Of a stretch of 64,000 nucleotides of DNA, positions 1 through 14,491 are shown piece after piece; the stretch's first letter is position 1; each line of letters begins with the position of its first letter. A program made the position numbers and the translations under genes. The notes beneath the pieces are model-generated. The model was given only the letters and a program-made list of their open reading frames with translations, ran no database searches and had not been told where the DNA came from. This DNA is from Cricetomys ansorgei (taxonomy: Eukaryota; Chordata; Mammalia; Rodentia; Nesomyidae): assembly GCA_026225945.1 (NCBI GenBank), contig JAMJFZ010001089.1, positions 310,001 through 374,000 of the forward strand. Direction: 5' to 3'.

Positions 1-1206
1 CTTTAGCAAGCCTGGCCTTCACAAGCATTACCTCGAACAGCCATGTATGCCCAATGACACAGGAGAGGAGTCCTTCAGGGACCCAGAGCAGCTGCTTCCC
101 CAGTCAGCTGCTCACTCTCCCTAGGTGGAGAGCAATCCCCAGGTAGGAGAAAAGCAGAAGCCTGGTTTCCATTGGACAGTGCCATGTATACTGACTCCCA
201 GCCAGCTCAGTGCAGGCAGCGATGGGAGGGGAGTGGAGGAAGGAGCCGGTGGCATGGATACCCAGTACCTTCAATACCACTGACTATATATGTACCCTCA
301 TACCAGCCATGGGTAGTTGTGATTATTGCTGTTTGAGACTGAAACTCTAGCTGGTAAGCCACCAAGGTATGGTGGTCAGGAGGGTCACTGAGGCACAAGA
401 GGCACTGAGGAGTATGCCTGTGTCCCAGGTACAGGCTGGCTTCACTGTGAAGCATCTGCACCCGGATGACTGGCTAGACCTTCAGCCATTTGAGACACAG
501 GCTCAAGGGGAATGGTTTCAAATGCCAGGCATCCTGCACATGACTGACAGGCCACCTCTTTGTAATACAATTCTTGTGGGGTTTTGTTTGCTCATTTGAT
601 TTTTTTTCTACCATTTTATATAAACCAGGAAAAGCTGTTTTTAATGGAGCATCAAAACAGAGCACAAAATGTGAAGAGTGAAGCCTTATAATGTTAAAAC
701 TAGAAGAAACCCCAGATCAAACTAGTCTCCACTATCAGGGAAGTCAAGACGCAAAGAGGGACACCTGGGTCAGCGTTCTATCATGATTACAAAAATACCT
801 AAGATAATAGAGAAGGCTCTGAGTTCTTGGTTCTGAGTTCTACAGGTTCCAGCCCATGAGCAAGTGGCCATACTGCTTTGCATCCTCGCTGAGGCAGCCA
901 GTCACATTGAGAACACTTGGTGGAGCCAAGCTGTTCACATCCCAAGTCAGAGAGCAGAAGGCACGAGAGGGTGGGCTAGGGTTGCACAATCCCCTTCGTG
1001 ACCATGCCCCCAGAGACGAAGGACGTCCCACAAGGCTGCACTCTGAGGCTTCACTACTTCCTGTTGGAACCTCTCTGGGGACCAAGGCTGCAGTGCCTTT
1101 GGGAATCACTGAGGTCCAAAGTCTAGCCGCGTGTCTCTGCGGAATTCTGCTTCTTCACTGCAGAGCGACTTTACTCAGGCGATTCCCTGTGCCCTTCGTC
1201 TTTCAG
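1..1206 (+). other. Bphl intron (upstream exons lie outside the window)
   Basis: No exon-like segment matching the part of Bphl that precedes the exon at 1207 was found here, so this is read as the 3' part of a Bphl intron, ending in a pyrimidine-rich tract and AG at 1205-1206. Small open frames such as 856-1236 show no family resemblance and are taken as chance. Confidence 0.6.
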
Positions 1207-1330
1207 GTAATATCTGCCGGCACTTGCTGCCCCTGATTCAATGCCCTACCCTCATCGTGCACGGGGAGAAGGACCCGTTGGTTCCGCGTTTTCATGCCGA
1301 CTTCCTCCACGAGCATGTGAAAGGGTCACG
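1207..1330 (+). CDS. Bphl: Bphl penultimate coding exon
   Basis: A 124-nt exon between a pyrimidine tract plus AG at 1205-1206 and the donor GTGAGT at 1331. It begins with the last two bases of a Gly codon and reads NICRHLLPLIQCPTLIVHG, then EKDPLVPRFHADF and HEHVKGS. It contains the catalytic Asp of the hydrolase fold. Confidence 0.92.
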
Positions 1331-4300
1331 GTGAGTCTCGGTGCAGCTTTGGCAGACCCCGGGCTCCTCAAAGCCCTGAGGAAGTGAGAGAAGCCATAGG
1401 AAGGAAAAGAGGTGGGAGAGGAGTGGGTGTGGGTTACATGTTCCCCATTTGGCCAGAGAATACCACAGTGTCTCGAGCATACCACAGACACAAGGGAAGG
1501 ACCAGAGCTCTGAGCTCTGGGGATCCTTAGGATTCTGGTAAATATCTTTGAGCTCAGTGAGGCTAGTGTGTTCCCGGGCTGTGAGTTCTGTAACAAGAGC
1601 ATCACTTCAGATTAGTAGCAACCATTTGTAACAATTCAGTACACCTTGAGATTTTTAGTGCATTTAAAAGCAACAATAAAAACATTACTAAAACCACACC
1701 AAGAAAGCAAATCGTCCTTTGGTAGCCACCCTCGTGGATCTAGCCCTATTCTGTGTTCAACTCTGAAACGTTTTTCTCACTAAAATTGTATTGTAAACTT
1801 TATAAGTCATACCTGCCTTAAATATGTATGCAGCCCCTCCACGTGCCTGATTTTGATGCCTGTGGAGGGCCAGCTCTGCTTGGCACAGGGAGCACTCAGC
1901 TCAGGTCCCTGTCCCTGGACCCAGAAGTCCAGCAAGGAAAGCTGGCACCCTGATAGCTACACTGCCTGTGAGTGAGTGTCATCAGTGTTTCTTAACAGTG
2001 AGCTTCTCTGGGGATTCAGGGGGGTTCTTATTCCACAGCAAAATACAAGTGCATGGTAATTCATGTGTGTGTGTGTATGTGTGTGTGTAATTCTCTACAT
2101 TGAAAGGCCTCTCTTCATTCTACTCATTTCTTCTATACCAGTTTAACCATGAGTTAAACAACACAAGGATATGAGCAAGAGTAACAGCAGCTTTGGGAAG
2201 AATGTAGAATAATTGAAGATTAACGATAAGTTAGGTTAAAGTTACATTGTGAGTAAGCACAAAGGATTTTGTTTGTTTCATAACAGGGTTTCTCTGTGTA
2301 ACTCTGGCTGTCCTGGAACTTACTCTGTAGACCAGGCTGGGCCTCTGCTTCCCAAGGGCTGGGATTAAAGGCATGCACTACCACCACCTGGATCCATAAA
2401 GAATTCTTACAAAAATTTAGAAGTTCATAGTGATAAAGCATTTTCAAACTTGACTTATATAAAATTGTAATACTAAGCCATAGTTGTGGCACAAAATTCA
2501 AATAGTATATTTTCTTATCGATCTTTCAATTAATGAATTTTATATGTTTCTCAGTCTCTACGTTTATTTTAATTTTATACATTCAGAGTAGGCAATGTGA
2601 TGTTTCCACAGAGCATTTTATATTTTAAAGATATTTTACATAAAATATCCAGTTACACTTCACTATAAACTTGGAGAAAATCGTTCCATTTTTTTTTAAT
2701 GAGAATCCAAGACTGGTTGATATTAAGCAGTGTTACGAGCCATTTAGTTAGTAAAGGACAAGTCCTAGATTTTTCCCTCAGAAAACTGATTTTTTTTTCA
2801 CAATAGCACAACTACCTCTCATGAACATACCCTTAGAGAAATGGTAAGATGCCCGTGCTAGGCGGGTTGGTTAATTGTCTTTCACTTCAGCAATAACTGG
2901 TTTTTGCACACTGACACTCATGATAAATGCAGAGGTTTCCCTTAAAGAGGCAAGCTCACTAAACGTCTGTCTGTAAGACAGCTTGGCCTAGGAATTCTGT
3001 CCCAAACCTGTCTCCTAGCAACAGAATGCATCAACATTGAAGACAAATATGCCCTTCCTGTGCATTAGGGGAAAATCATTTTCTCACAGCAGTACTCTTT
3101 GGGACTGCTGTGTTGGAGGTAAAATGTTATTAGCAACAGCTCTCTAGAAACGGTCTGTATTTTCCATTCCTTTTGCTAAACGAGCCCTTCATGTTGGGCA
3201 GGAACCTACAAAACCATGGCTGGCTTCCTTGGGAGCCCACAGAAGGAAACTGGACTCCTAGAGCTGCAAATCCCTGCCGTGCATCTCACCAGGCCTTCTG
3301 ATGCAAGACAGCAGCAGCACATTTTTGCCGGATGCGCCTTTAACTACACTTAAAAGCATAGTCTGTCTTCACAGGTTTTTCTCCGAGAAGCATTTACTAT
3401 ATGTGAGTCACACCGTGCTGCTTTTACCCACTTGGAAGGAGACCAGCCTCCAGCTTTGTTCATCTGTCTCCTGCCCTTCTCCTTTCTCTATTTGTGAAAG
3501 AGGAATCGTAGAGAGTCTTGGAAGCAGAGAGGCCTTTGTTTTACATTTTTAGTTTTAGGCAGCTGCATTTCTTCCCCCAAAAACTCTCGGGTAGAACCCA
3601 CAACGAGAGCTGCTCTGACTGCAGCGATGAGGTGAACAGACCCCGTCATTGGCCTCCTGCCCTGACCCCAGTTTCAGGGCTCCTGAGTAGCCAGACCTCC
3701 CCCTGACTGACAGGCTTCTCACCGGTCTTGTCTGCCAGCCTCTGGGTGGACACTTCCCTTTGCAAAGCACGCAGCCAGCCCCAGCAGCCACCAGGGAGAT
3801 CTTGTCAAGAGGTAACTGGTGCCCATCGTATGCTAGAACTGGTGGTAAGAGGCTCTTGGAGCCAACAGAGCTGCCCTGACTGAAGAGGATGCGACTGCCC
3901 AGCTAGGTCAAGCCATCTGTGCAGTGAAACCAGCTAGCTCGGCTGTCACAACAAAGTTAGAGCTCCTGCCTTAGCTGTCTTTAAGAAAGACTTTCAACTC
4001 CACAATAGTGTCAGAGCCTCCCCTTGCAGCCATCGGCTTTTCCATGCTCAGTTCAGTGTTCACTGCGTGAAGTTCTCAACACTTTGTTATAAAGCAGGTC
4101 CCACGGCATGGGAAATGACTGTGCCCAATGTAGGCTGATGTAAGTGTTCTGAGCATGTTTAAGGTAGATAAGGCTAAGCTGTGGTGTTTGGCAATATAGA
4201 TATATTAGGTGCGTTTTCATCTATAGTATTTTAATTTTTATTCTGTATTACTGGGGGCAAAGTCAGGGCCTCATGCATGTTAAATAAGCATTCTGCCACT

Positions 4301-7300
4301 AAGGAACACCCTCAGCCTCAGTATTCTCAACGTGTGGTAACTTTATGAGGACATGAGGCCGTTACAACACAAAAGTCCGTCCTCTCTCAGTTCTGCAGTC
4401 CAGGATGGAGATGCTGGTAGAGCTAGTCTCTCCCGAGTCCTCCCTCCCCAGCTCACAGATGGTCCTCAATCCTGTGACCCAGCTTGCTTTTCTTCTAAGG
4501 ACACTAGTCATAATGGATCAGGATTAGACTGCGTTTTGAACTAAGTCACCTCTTTAAAGATACTGGGATTTTAAGCCAGGCGATGGTGGTGCACACCTTT
4601 AATCTCAGCCCTCAGGATGCGGCAGAAGCAGGCCAATCTCTGTGAGTTCGAAGCCAGCCTGGTCTACAGAGTGAGTTCCAGGAGTCTTCCCTAGAAATGA
4701 AAGGATGCCAAGTGACATTTGTGGCATTGGGATTAAGAGCACTGGAAGGTCATTTGACTATGTGCCCTTGAGCATTGCACATGACGTTAGCAGGCAAATC
4801 TTAAACACATTTTGCAAAACATTTCTTAAGGGAAAAAAACCTTCCAATTGGAGGTTTTGTGTCAGGCGATAAATGTAAATAAACTGTGCCCCCGGGCTCA
4901 GAACATTCATTAATATGCTGTGCTCAGTTAGAACCTTCCTACGGACTGTTACAAAGTAAAATATATAGCAAAACAGTAGCAGACACTGACAAAGCCCCTG
5001 GTGCTTTGTGCCTCACAGGCATTCTTCCTTTTGGTTCCCACTATAATCTCAGGGGTACCCTTACTACCCCCATTTTCCAGGTAAAGAATGGTGACGGGGT
5101 GGGATGTAGCTGCCAGTGCAGATGACACAATGCCTCCATAAAGTCCATGCATTTCACCTACCGATGACCCCTGCAGTTTATGTCTAGCTTTTAGTGCAGT
5201 TGGCAGGCTCCAGCCGGATCCTCGGTGTCCCGAGGTTTGGAAAGCCTTAGTCATCCACACACCACAGGAAATCATTAATCCCGCAGACCTGGTGGAGGTG
5301 CTCCCTTGAGAGGGGACAGGCACCGCAGTGATTGAATTTCTTTTCCATGTATGAGATGTGATTAGATTTAAGAAAAGAAACTTCGCCTTAAGATGTACGC
5401 CCCCGCCTCCCACCACCACCAAAAGGCCTAGTAGGATACAGTCTGGGGAAGGGAGGGCAGCGCCTTCTAAGAAATTCCACCAGCTGGAAAAAGCTTCGTA
5501 GTTCACGCATCTTTATCTTTTTTCTCTTAGGGCTTTCTCAAAGGCGTACTCAAAAGAGAAAACATCCCATTTCTGCATAGAAAGCCTGTTATGGGCAGCC
5601 AGGCTTGTGTGGTTTTATAGGTCCACAGTTGAGGGATGAGGAAAAGGTCAGTGTAGCCTGCTGCTGTCAACTTCCATGATGGACAAGAGCCCCTCACAAA
5701 GAAACCAGCCGCTCCTTTGGTTTCCAGAGAGAGCAGAAGCGCACACACTCTTCCTGGCCTGTTTATAGGGTCATAAAATACTGAGAATTTTGTCACATCC
5801 ATTCAGAGTGAGGATGCTCCAGCCTGTTCGTTACTGCCTCATCACGATCTGCAGCGCACACTGTTTCATTTGGGAGCAGAAAACAGTGAGGGTGAAGACA
5901 AAATGTTTAGAAACAGATTGTCATCTCGTGCCTCCATGCGTGGTTGGATCAGCAGAGCTGAGATGACCACCAGGCTTACCCCAGTTTAACATCTCCTCCC
6001 AGAGAAAGCCAGAGTCTTCCTAAAGATGCCACATGCATCAGGACCCCTCCCTTGCAAATAGAAACCTGCACCCCGTAGGGCCCCTCCGCTGCATCTGAGC
6101 CCTGTGTTTAGTGATAGGCTTTCCTACTAATTTCCCCGGAAAAATGTGATTGTTTGAAAGCCACTTGGCGAGGCATGTGCATCCTTTTGTTGTCTGGGTA
6201 AGAACTGGGTCAGCTGCAGAGCGGCTGCCTGGCTGGTGTTTATGCCTGGCTGTTCCCGGTCCTTCTCCCTAGAGGATGCACAGGAGGTACCACACACAGT
6301 GCAGGGAGGATTTGCACTACGGACCTGGAAAGGAATCAAGAAGAATTTTCTTCATACTTTCATCTATCTATCCACCTATCCATCCATCCATCCATCCACC
6401 CACCCACTAACACACCTATCTGGAGCAGTTCTCTCATGTTTTTAATATAAAAATTCTCATGATTACTTTCCTGAGATGTACAGGCATAATAGAAAGACTG
6501 AGGCTGGATTGGATTGCTAAAAGAGGGGATCCACAGCTGATCTCTTGCTGTTCCTATTGGGTTGGGCAAATCGTAGAAACGGGAAAACAGGTGACAGTTG
6601 GACATCTCTAGATGTACTTCAGGATGGTCAGGTCAGGGTTTCTTGGCCTCAGAACCCAACTTAGTTCAGATAATAGGTTGTAGTTTAATCTAACATGTCC
6701 TTCTGTTACCTCAGCATCCAGGGAAGCTGAGTCTTTTCTGTGTCCTAAAAACTGTAGCGTTGAGCATCTCTGTATCTCCGTACCTGTGCAAGGCAGCTGG
6801 ATCATCTTTGGGGCTGGTATAACCCATCCCTCCTAAGAAGCACTATTTGAACTTAAAATATTCTGTTTTTTATCAATAGCATTATTAACTTTACAGAAGC
6901 CTCTAAAAAAATACCACCAGCGTATTTTTCTTATTTGGTTTTCTGGGTCCTCCTATCCCTTTCACTGGCATAGCTGACTTCCGAGAGGCCCAGACTCTTA
7001 TGAGGATGGCTGCCTTCCCTCAGAGTCCTCCCTGACATCCGCTGAATTGCTGAGAGCCTTCAGCCCTGCAGCAGAAAGAGCAGAGAAGTACAGAATGTGG
7101 TCACTGGAATTTTGCTCCAGTCTAGTTCTTTTGACACCCAGTTGTCACTGAAGACAACATGGCTTGACTTTGGGCTTACCACCTAAAAGCTTTGTTTAAA
7201 CCAGCTATGTGTTAGAAGCTAATAAATCAAATAGATTTCTTTAAAAATTATATTTATTTTAAAAATTGCAAATCAGCCCCCTTTGGCCAAAAATCATGTT

Positions 7301-8388
7301 AAACGGAAGCCATCCCGGAACAGAGGGGTTCGCTAAAGACGTTAATGACAGCTGTGGAAGTAGCTCTGCACGTACAGGTGTTGAGCTCTGTCACCCACCC
7401 AAAATTCCCAAGGTGTTTTTCTATCTGTCTGCTGGCCACAGCCAGGCTCATCTGCTCTGTAGTCTGAATGTGACAGGATGGCTCAGAACCTCGAACGAGG
7501 ACTGCTGCTGGCTGAGAGTTCCTATCTGGCTTGCCCACTATGCAGATACCCAAAAGAACTCACGGAATGCTGACCATTTCTCGTTTTTGTCATCTTTTCT
7601 CTTGAAGAGTTGGGATGCAGTCAATCACTGACACCCCTATTACTTTTGTAATCATTTCCTCGATAGTCTTTTTTAAAACAAGTTTGCTAAAAATGGATTT
7701 TTAAAGTAATTACCAGATCACCTTCTCCACTGTTTTCCAGTCAAACCATTTTTGTTACCATATGCGATTCCTGTATCTGTTAGCAACTGTAGGGGCTCAC
7801 TAAGAAAAATGAGGAAGTATTTTTGTATGTGCAAACCCTGCCACACTCAGCAGAGGAAACCACTATCATGGCAAGCACCATCCTGGACAGTGGAATCCTG
7901 AGCGTCCAATCTTAGGGTTTTGTTTTTGTTTTGATACCTAAGCTCCTCAGGTATTCTACTGATAGTACATGAAGATCATGAGGAATCATTTACACAAAGC
8001 CAATACCTTCAGACCATACGAAATGCCGAGGCCTAGGCAGCCCTTCCCTCAACAGTGCACAAAACAACCATTTTAAACATAACTAAAGATAAACTTGTGC
8101 AGCAGATTCTAAACATGTGGTCACTGTCCAGTGATGGCCTTAGGTCTACCTCTGGGGTGGTTAGAACTCCCAGGGGAGTTCAACCTGACATTGACGTTCA
8201 TGGAAAGTTTATAGGGTTCAGAAATTTTCTCATGAAATGTTGAAGAGGGGAAAGCATTGTTCATTGGCATGCCACTGATCAAGCTTTGTGTGTCTCTTAG
8301 GTTGCATCTGATGCCAGAAGGCAAACATAACCTGCATTTACGTTTTGCAAATGAATTCAACAAGTTGGCAGAAGACTTTCTGCAATAA
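1207..8388 (+). CDS. Bphl: Bphl, biphenyl hydrolase-like serine hydrolase (valacyclovirase), last two coding exons
   Basis: Only the C-terminal part of the gene is present: exon 1207-1330 and terminal exon 8301-8388, joined in frame through a split Arg codon. Together they encode about 70 residues of the alpha/beta-hydrolase fold ending at TAA 8386-8388. The first exon carries the HGEKDPLVP segment, whose Asp is the acid of the catalytic triad in this family. The second carries PEGKHNLHL, whose His is the triad base; the nucleophilic Ser is encoded upstream of the window. BPHL is a mitochondrial-type hydrolase that activates amino-acid ester prodrugs such as valacyclovir and has been linked to homocysteine thiolactone hydrolysis (family knowledge). 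The gene converges on Tubb2a, as in other mammals. Identification rests on recalled BPHL sequence and on synteny. Confidence 0.93.
2281..2392 (-). repeat. B1 SINE, internally deleted
   Basis: The plus strand reads the reverse complement of B1: an 'AGGGTTTCTCTGTG' start, then 'TGTAGACCAGGCTGG', then 'GGGATTAAAGGCATGC'. The stretch between the last two is shortened relative to other B1 copies here. Confidence 0.85.
4248..4322 (-). repeat. ID-like SINE fragment
   Basis: The reverse complement resembles the tRNA-like ID core: a 'GCTGAGGGTGTTCCTTAGTGG' type head without intact promoter boxes, followed by an AGGCCCTGACTTTG-like segment. It is degraded. Confidence 0.45.
4575..4696 (+). repeat. B1 SINE
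   Basis: It begins 'GCCAGGCGATGGTGG', has 'CACCTTTAATC' and 'GCCTGGTCTACAGAGTGAG', and loses its 3' end after the 'TTCCAGGA' motif. Confidence 0.88.
6358..6412 (+). repeat. (CATC/TATC)n tetranucleotide tract
   Basis: Imperfect tandem CTATC, CATC and CACC units lie within the Bphl intron. Confidence 0.85.
7788..8104 (-). mobile_element. LTR-like element, copy 1 (in the last Bphl intron)
   Basis: The reverse complement aligns end to end with the elements at 11128-11473 and 59777-60095. It starts TGCTGCACAAG, shares 'AGTTATGTTTAAAATGG', 'TTTTGTGCACTGTTG' and 'GAATACCTGAGGAGCTTAGG', and ends CCCTACA. A length of about 317 bp with TG...CA ends fits a solitary LTR. There are no coding remnants and no clear target-site duplication. 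The family name is not known to me. Confidence 0.6.
8301..8388 (+). CDS. Bphl: Bphl terminal coding exon
   Basis: The acceptor is CTCTTAG ending at 8300. The exon completes the split Arg codon, then reads LHLMPEGKHNLHLRF followed by ANEFNKLAEDFLQ and TAA. The His in GKHNLHL is the catalytic base. The stop codon overlaps an AATAAA hexamer. Confidence 0.93.
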
Positions 8389-8389
8389 A
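8384..8389 (+). terminator. Candidate Bphl polyadenylation signal overlapping the stop codon
   Basis: An AATAAA hexamer occupies 8384-8389, so the TAA stop lies inside it. A GT-rich stretch follows at about 8403-8422, where a downstream element would be expected. ATTAAA variants near 8629 and 8681 are alternatives that would give a longer 3' UTR. Confidence 0.5.
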
Positions 8390-8920
8390 ATCACAGGAAG
8401 CTTTGGTGTCTGAGTGGTTCTGTATTGAAGGATCACGTCAATCCCTGTTATCAGGATGTTCCAAAATGCCTTCTCTTGCTTTTTGCCTCAACTCACAGAT
8501 TGATCTGCCAGGCTTTCTACCATCCTTACAATGTGACTCTATGAAAGCAGGAAAAAAATAGCATACCCAAATCAACTTATAGCTTTAATCTCTGAAAAAA
8601 AAATGAGTATTAGCATTTTTATTAAATTATGAGTTTCTATCATGGTCTTAAAAGTAAATTCTTACCATAATTTATTTTCAATTAAAATATATGTGAAACA
8701 TCTGTACTGTTTGTGTCTGCTATGTTAGGACATCTTGAATTTACAACACACTTTTGTTGCCTGAGAGTTAAAAGCCGAATCTGTCTTAGTCTTAGACTGT
8801 ACAAGTTCATAGGGTATCTGTAAATGCTAACAATTAAAACACTAAGAAGAAGCCCAATAGTGCTACCACACCCTGAAGCTTTGTATTTCAGAAAAACCAA
8901 TAGATGTCAAGGAGAAAAGG
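8389..8920. other. Convergent Bphl-Tubb2a 3' region
   Basis: About 530 bp of AT-rich unique sequence between the Bphl stop and the probable Tubb2a poly(A) site. It may include a longer Bphl 3' UTR; nothing else was recognised. Confidence 0.5.
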
Positions 8921-8944
8921 ACCACACGTTTTATACACATGCTT

Positions 8945-8950
8945 TTTATT
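8945..8950 (-). terminator. Tubb2a polyadenylation signal
   Basis: TTTATT on the plus strand is AATAAA on the minus strand, 165 bp beyond the Tubb2a stop. This implies a 3' UTR of roughly 180 nt. Confidence 0.7.
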
Positions 8951-9114
8951 AGTATAGATATCTTAGACAATACTGTAATCTTGAAAGGAGATCCGCACTA
9001 TTACATCAACAGTGAATTTCTGATAGAGGCAAACTGAGCACCATAATTTACAAATAGACCATGCTGGAGGACAACAGAAGTTCACTAAGGGTGCACAATG
9101 GATCTGAGAAGTTC

Positions 9115-12983
<3,869 letters not shown>

Positions 12984-13085
12984 GGTGCTGGCTGCAGAAG
13001 TGTCTAGACGCTGGGCCCTCGGAGCAGTGCGTGGACAGAGGGCTAAGGAGAGCAGAGACCTGTCGCCCTCCCCCCCAGCTCCGCC

Positions 13086-13092
13086 TTTTATA
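13086..13092 (-). promoter_or_regulatory. Tubb2a TATA box
   Basis: The minus strand reads GTATAAAAGG, about 103 bp upstream of the ATG. This predicts transcription starting near 13055-13062 and a 5' UTR of about 75 nt. Confidence 0.8.
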
Positions 13093-13115
13093 CCAGGGGA
13101 CCCGCCCAGCCGCGC

Positions 13116-13123
13116 TGACGTCA
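13116..13123 (-). promoter_or_regulatory. Perfect CRE palindrome TGACGTCA in the Tubb2a promoter
   Basis: An exact CREB/ATF consensus octamer lies about 25 bp upstream of the TATA box within CpG-rich sequence. The position is typical of functional CREs; occupancy is inferred. Confidence 0.7.
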
Positions 13124-14057
13124 TGGGGGCCGGGCCAAGGGGTGGTGCGGCGGGGACTGCGGCACCGCGAGGGGGAGCCCGGGCGCGGTGCGAGGTGTGT
13201 GGGCGCCCACCCCACCTCTGGCGTCCCAGAGCTACTGCACCCCTCGGCGGGTGGAGCTGGTTTCCTTTCAGGGTCCACCTAAGTTGCTCGTCCACCGGCG
13301 AGACCTTTGGGTCACACTCTGGTTCTCCTCCCACCCTGCCCACCCTTCACCCCTCAGAGACTAGATAGAGATTGGGGTCCCGTGTCTCCCCAGCAGCAGG
13401 ACAGGCGTCGGCTTGCTCTTGGATATGGAGTCCAGAACTGAAGTTGCGTTTCCATGAGATGTCTATCTGGGCAGGGGCTTCCCCTCCCTCCTGTTCTCTT
13501 TGGAGTCTGGGTTGGAATTGAGGGGGGAGTTAAACGCCAGCAGGGCTACCGCTTGGGAGGAGGGGGGAGGTTCGTTAGAGGTGCTGGGACTTCCAGAAAG
13601 GCGCGGATGCGCTGTATAGGTATATTACTGGGCGTGGTGAGGAAAAGTGCTCAGAACTAGATCGATCACATGTCTGTTCTGGACTCTTGGGTTCTAAAAG
13701 GCTCTTTAATGTCGAAATTTCTGCTCTAGCGCCTGTGTTGGAGAGAGAGGGCGAGGGAGGGAAGGGGAGGATCTAATACAGCACTGAGGACAAGTGTATT
13801 CTTTCCAAATGTTAGGCTACCTATGAGGTAATTCTGGTGGCCTGCTGAGCTCTTGAAACTCAGGGCCCCTCCCTGAGCTGAGATGTGAGACACACAGTGG
13901 TTTTCATGGGCTCAGTAAGTTAGCAAAAGAACTCCACTGACAACAGGTCGCAGTGGTCATATTTTTGCAGCAGGATGCTTGAAAGAAGTTGTTATTTTGA
14001 TTTCTTTTTTAAAAAATGCAAAATGGCGTTTGACTAGGCTTCTGCTCCCATCCCAGG

Positions 14058-14491
14058 TGTGGTGGATAGTTATGAGTTTGATTTGGAATGCTCGGTGCCA
14101 GTAGCTATAATTTGGTTGGGTGCAGCTATTTTGCCGTGTGTAGCTTGTTCTTAGTGTTGTGTGCCACTTGGGTTTGTGAAAACTTTTGCTTAGAGTATAT
14201 AAGGACTGAAGCCCTGGGAGCCAGGGTTGGGTTGTTGGTCCTTGGTTGGTTCATTATTACATAGAAGAGCATCAGTTGGAGAGATTGGGTTTGCAGATAG
14301 TGAGCTGAGACACTAGTCTGGCTCACTCTCAGCTCCTCCTCTCCAAGCTAAGGATAACCAAAAAAGGCTGGGAAGGTCTTTACCTTTCTCTCTTTCTCTG
14401 TCAAGGCCACTGCAAAAGTGGTGAAGATTTCTTTCTATCCTTCCTTTCTCTTTCCCTAAATTGAGGTAAACGATTATAGTAAACTACTACA
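14058..14491 (+). mobile_element. Candidate solitary LTR
   Basis: About 434 bp bounded by TG and CA: it starts TGTGGTGGATAG, has a TATATAAGGACTG promoter-like motif near 14197, a pyrimidine-rich 3' third, and ends AACTACTACA. No target-site duplication was seen. The assignment rests on structure only. Confidence 0.4.

Larger units (their letters stand above)
1331..8300 (+). other. Bphl last intron (about 7 kb)
   Basis: The intron runs from GTGAGT to CTCTTAG. It holds B1 fragments near 2281-2392 and 4575-4696, an ID-like fragment near 4248-4322, a tetranucleotide tract near 6358-6410 and an LTR-like element at 7788-8104. No other exon was recognised. Confidence 0.8.

Noticed and set aside
856..1236. 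126-codon frame reading into the Bphl exon
   Set aside because: It crosses the Bphl intron/exon boundary out of frame with the gene and has no family resemblance.
4949..5506. 185-codon minus-strand frame in the Bphl intron
   Set aside because: The longest non-tubulin frame near Bphl, but it has no recognisable domain, no splice context and ordinary intronic composition.
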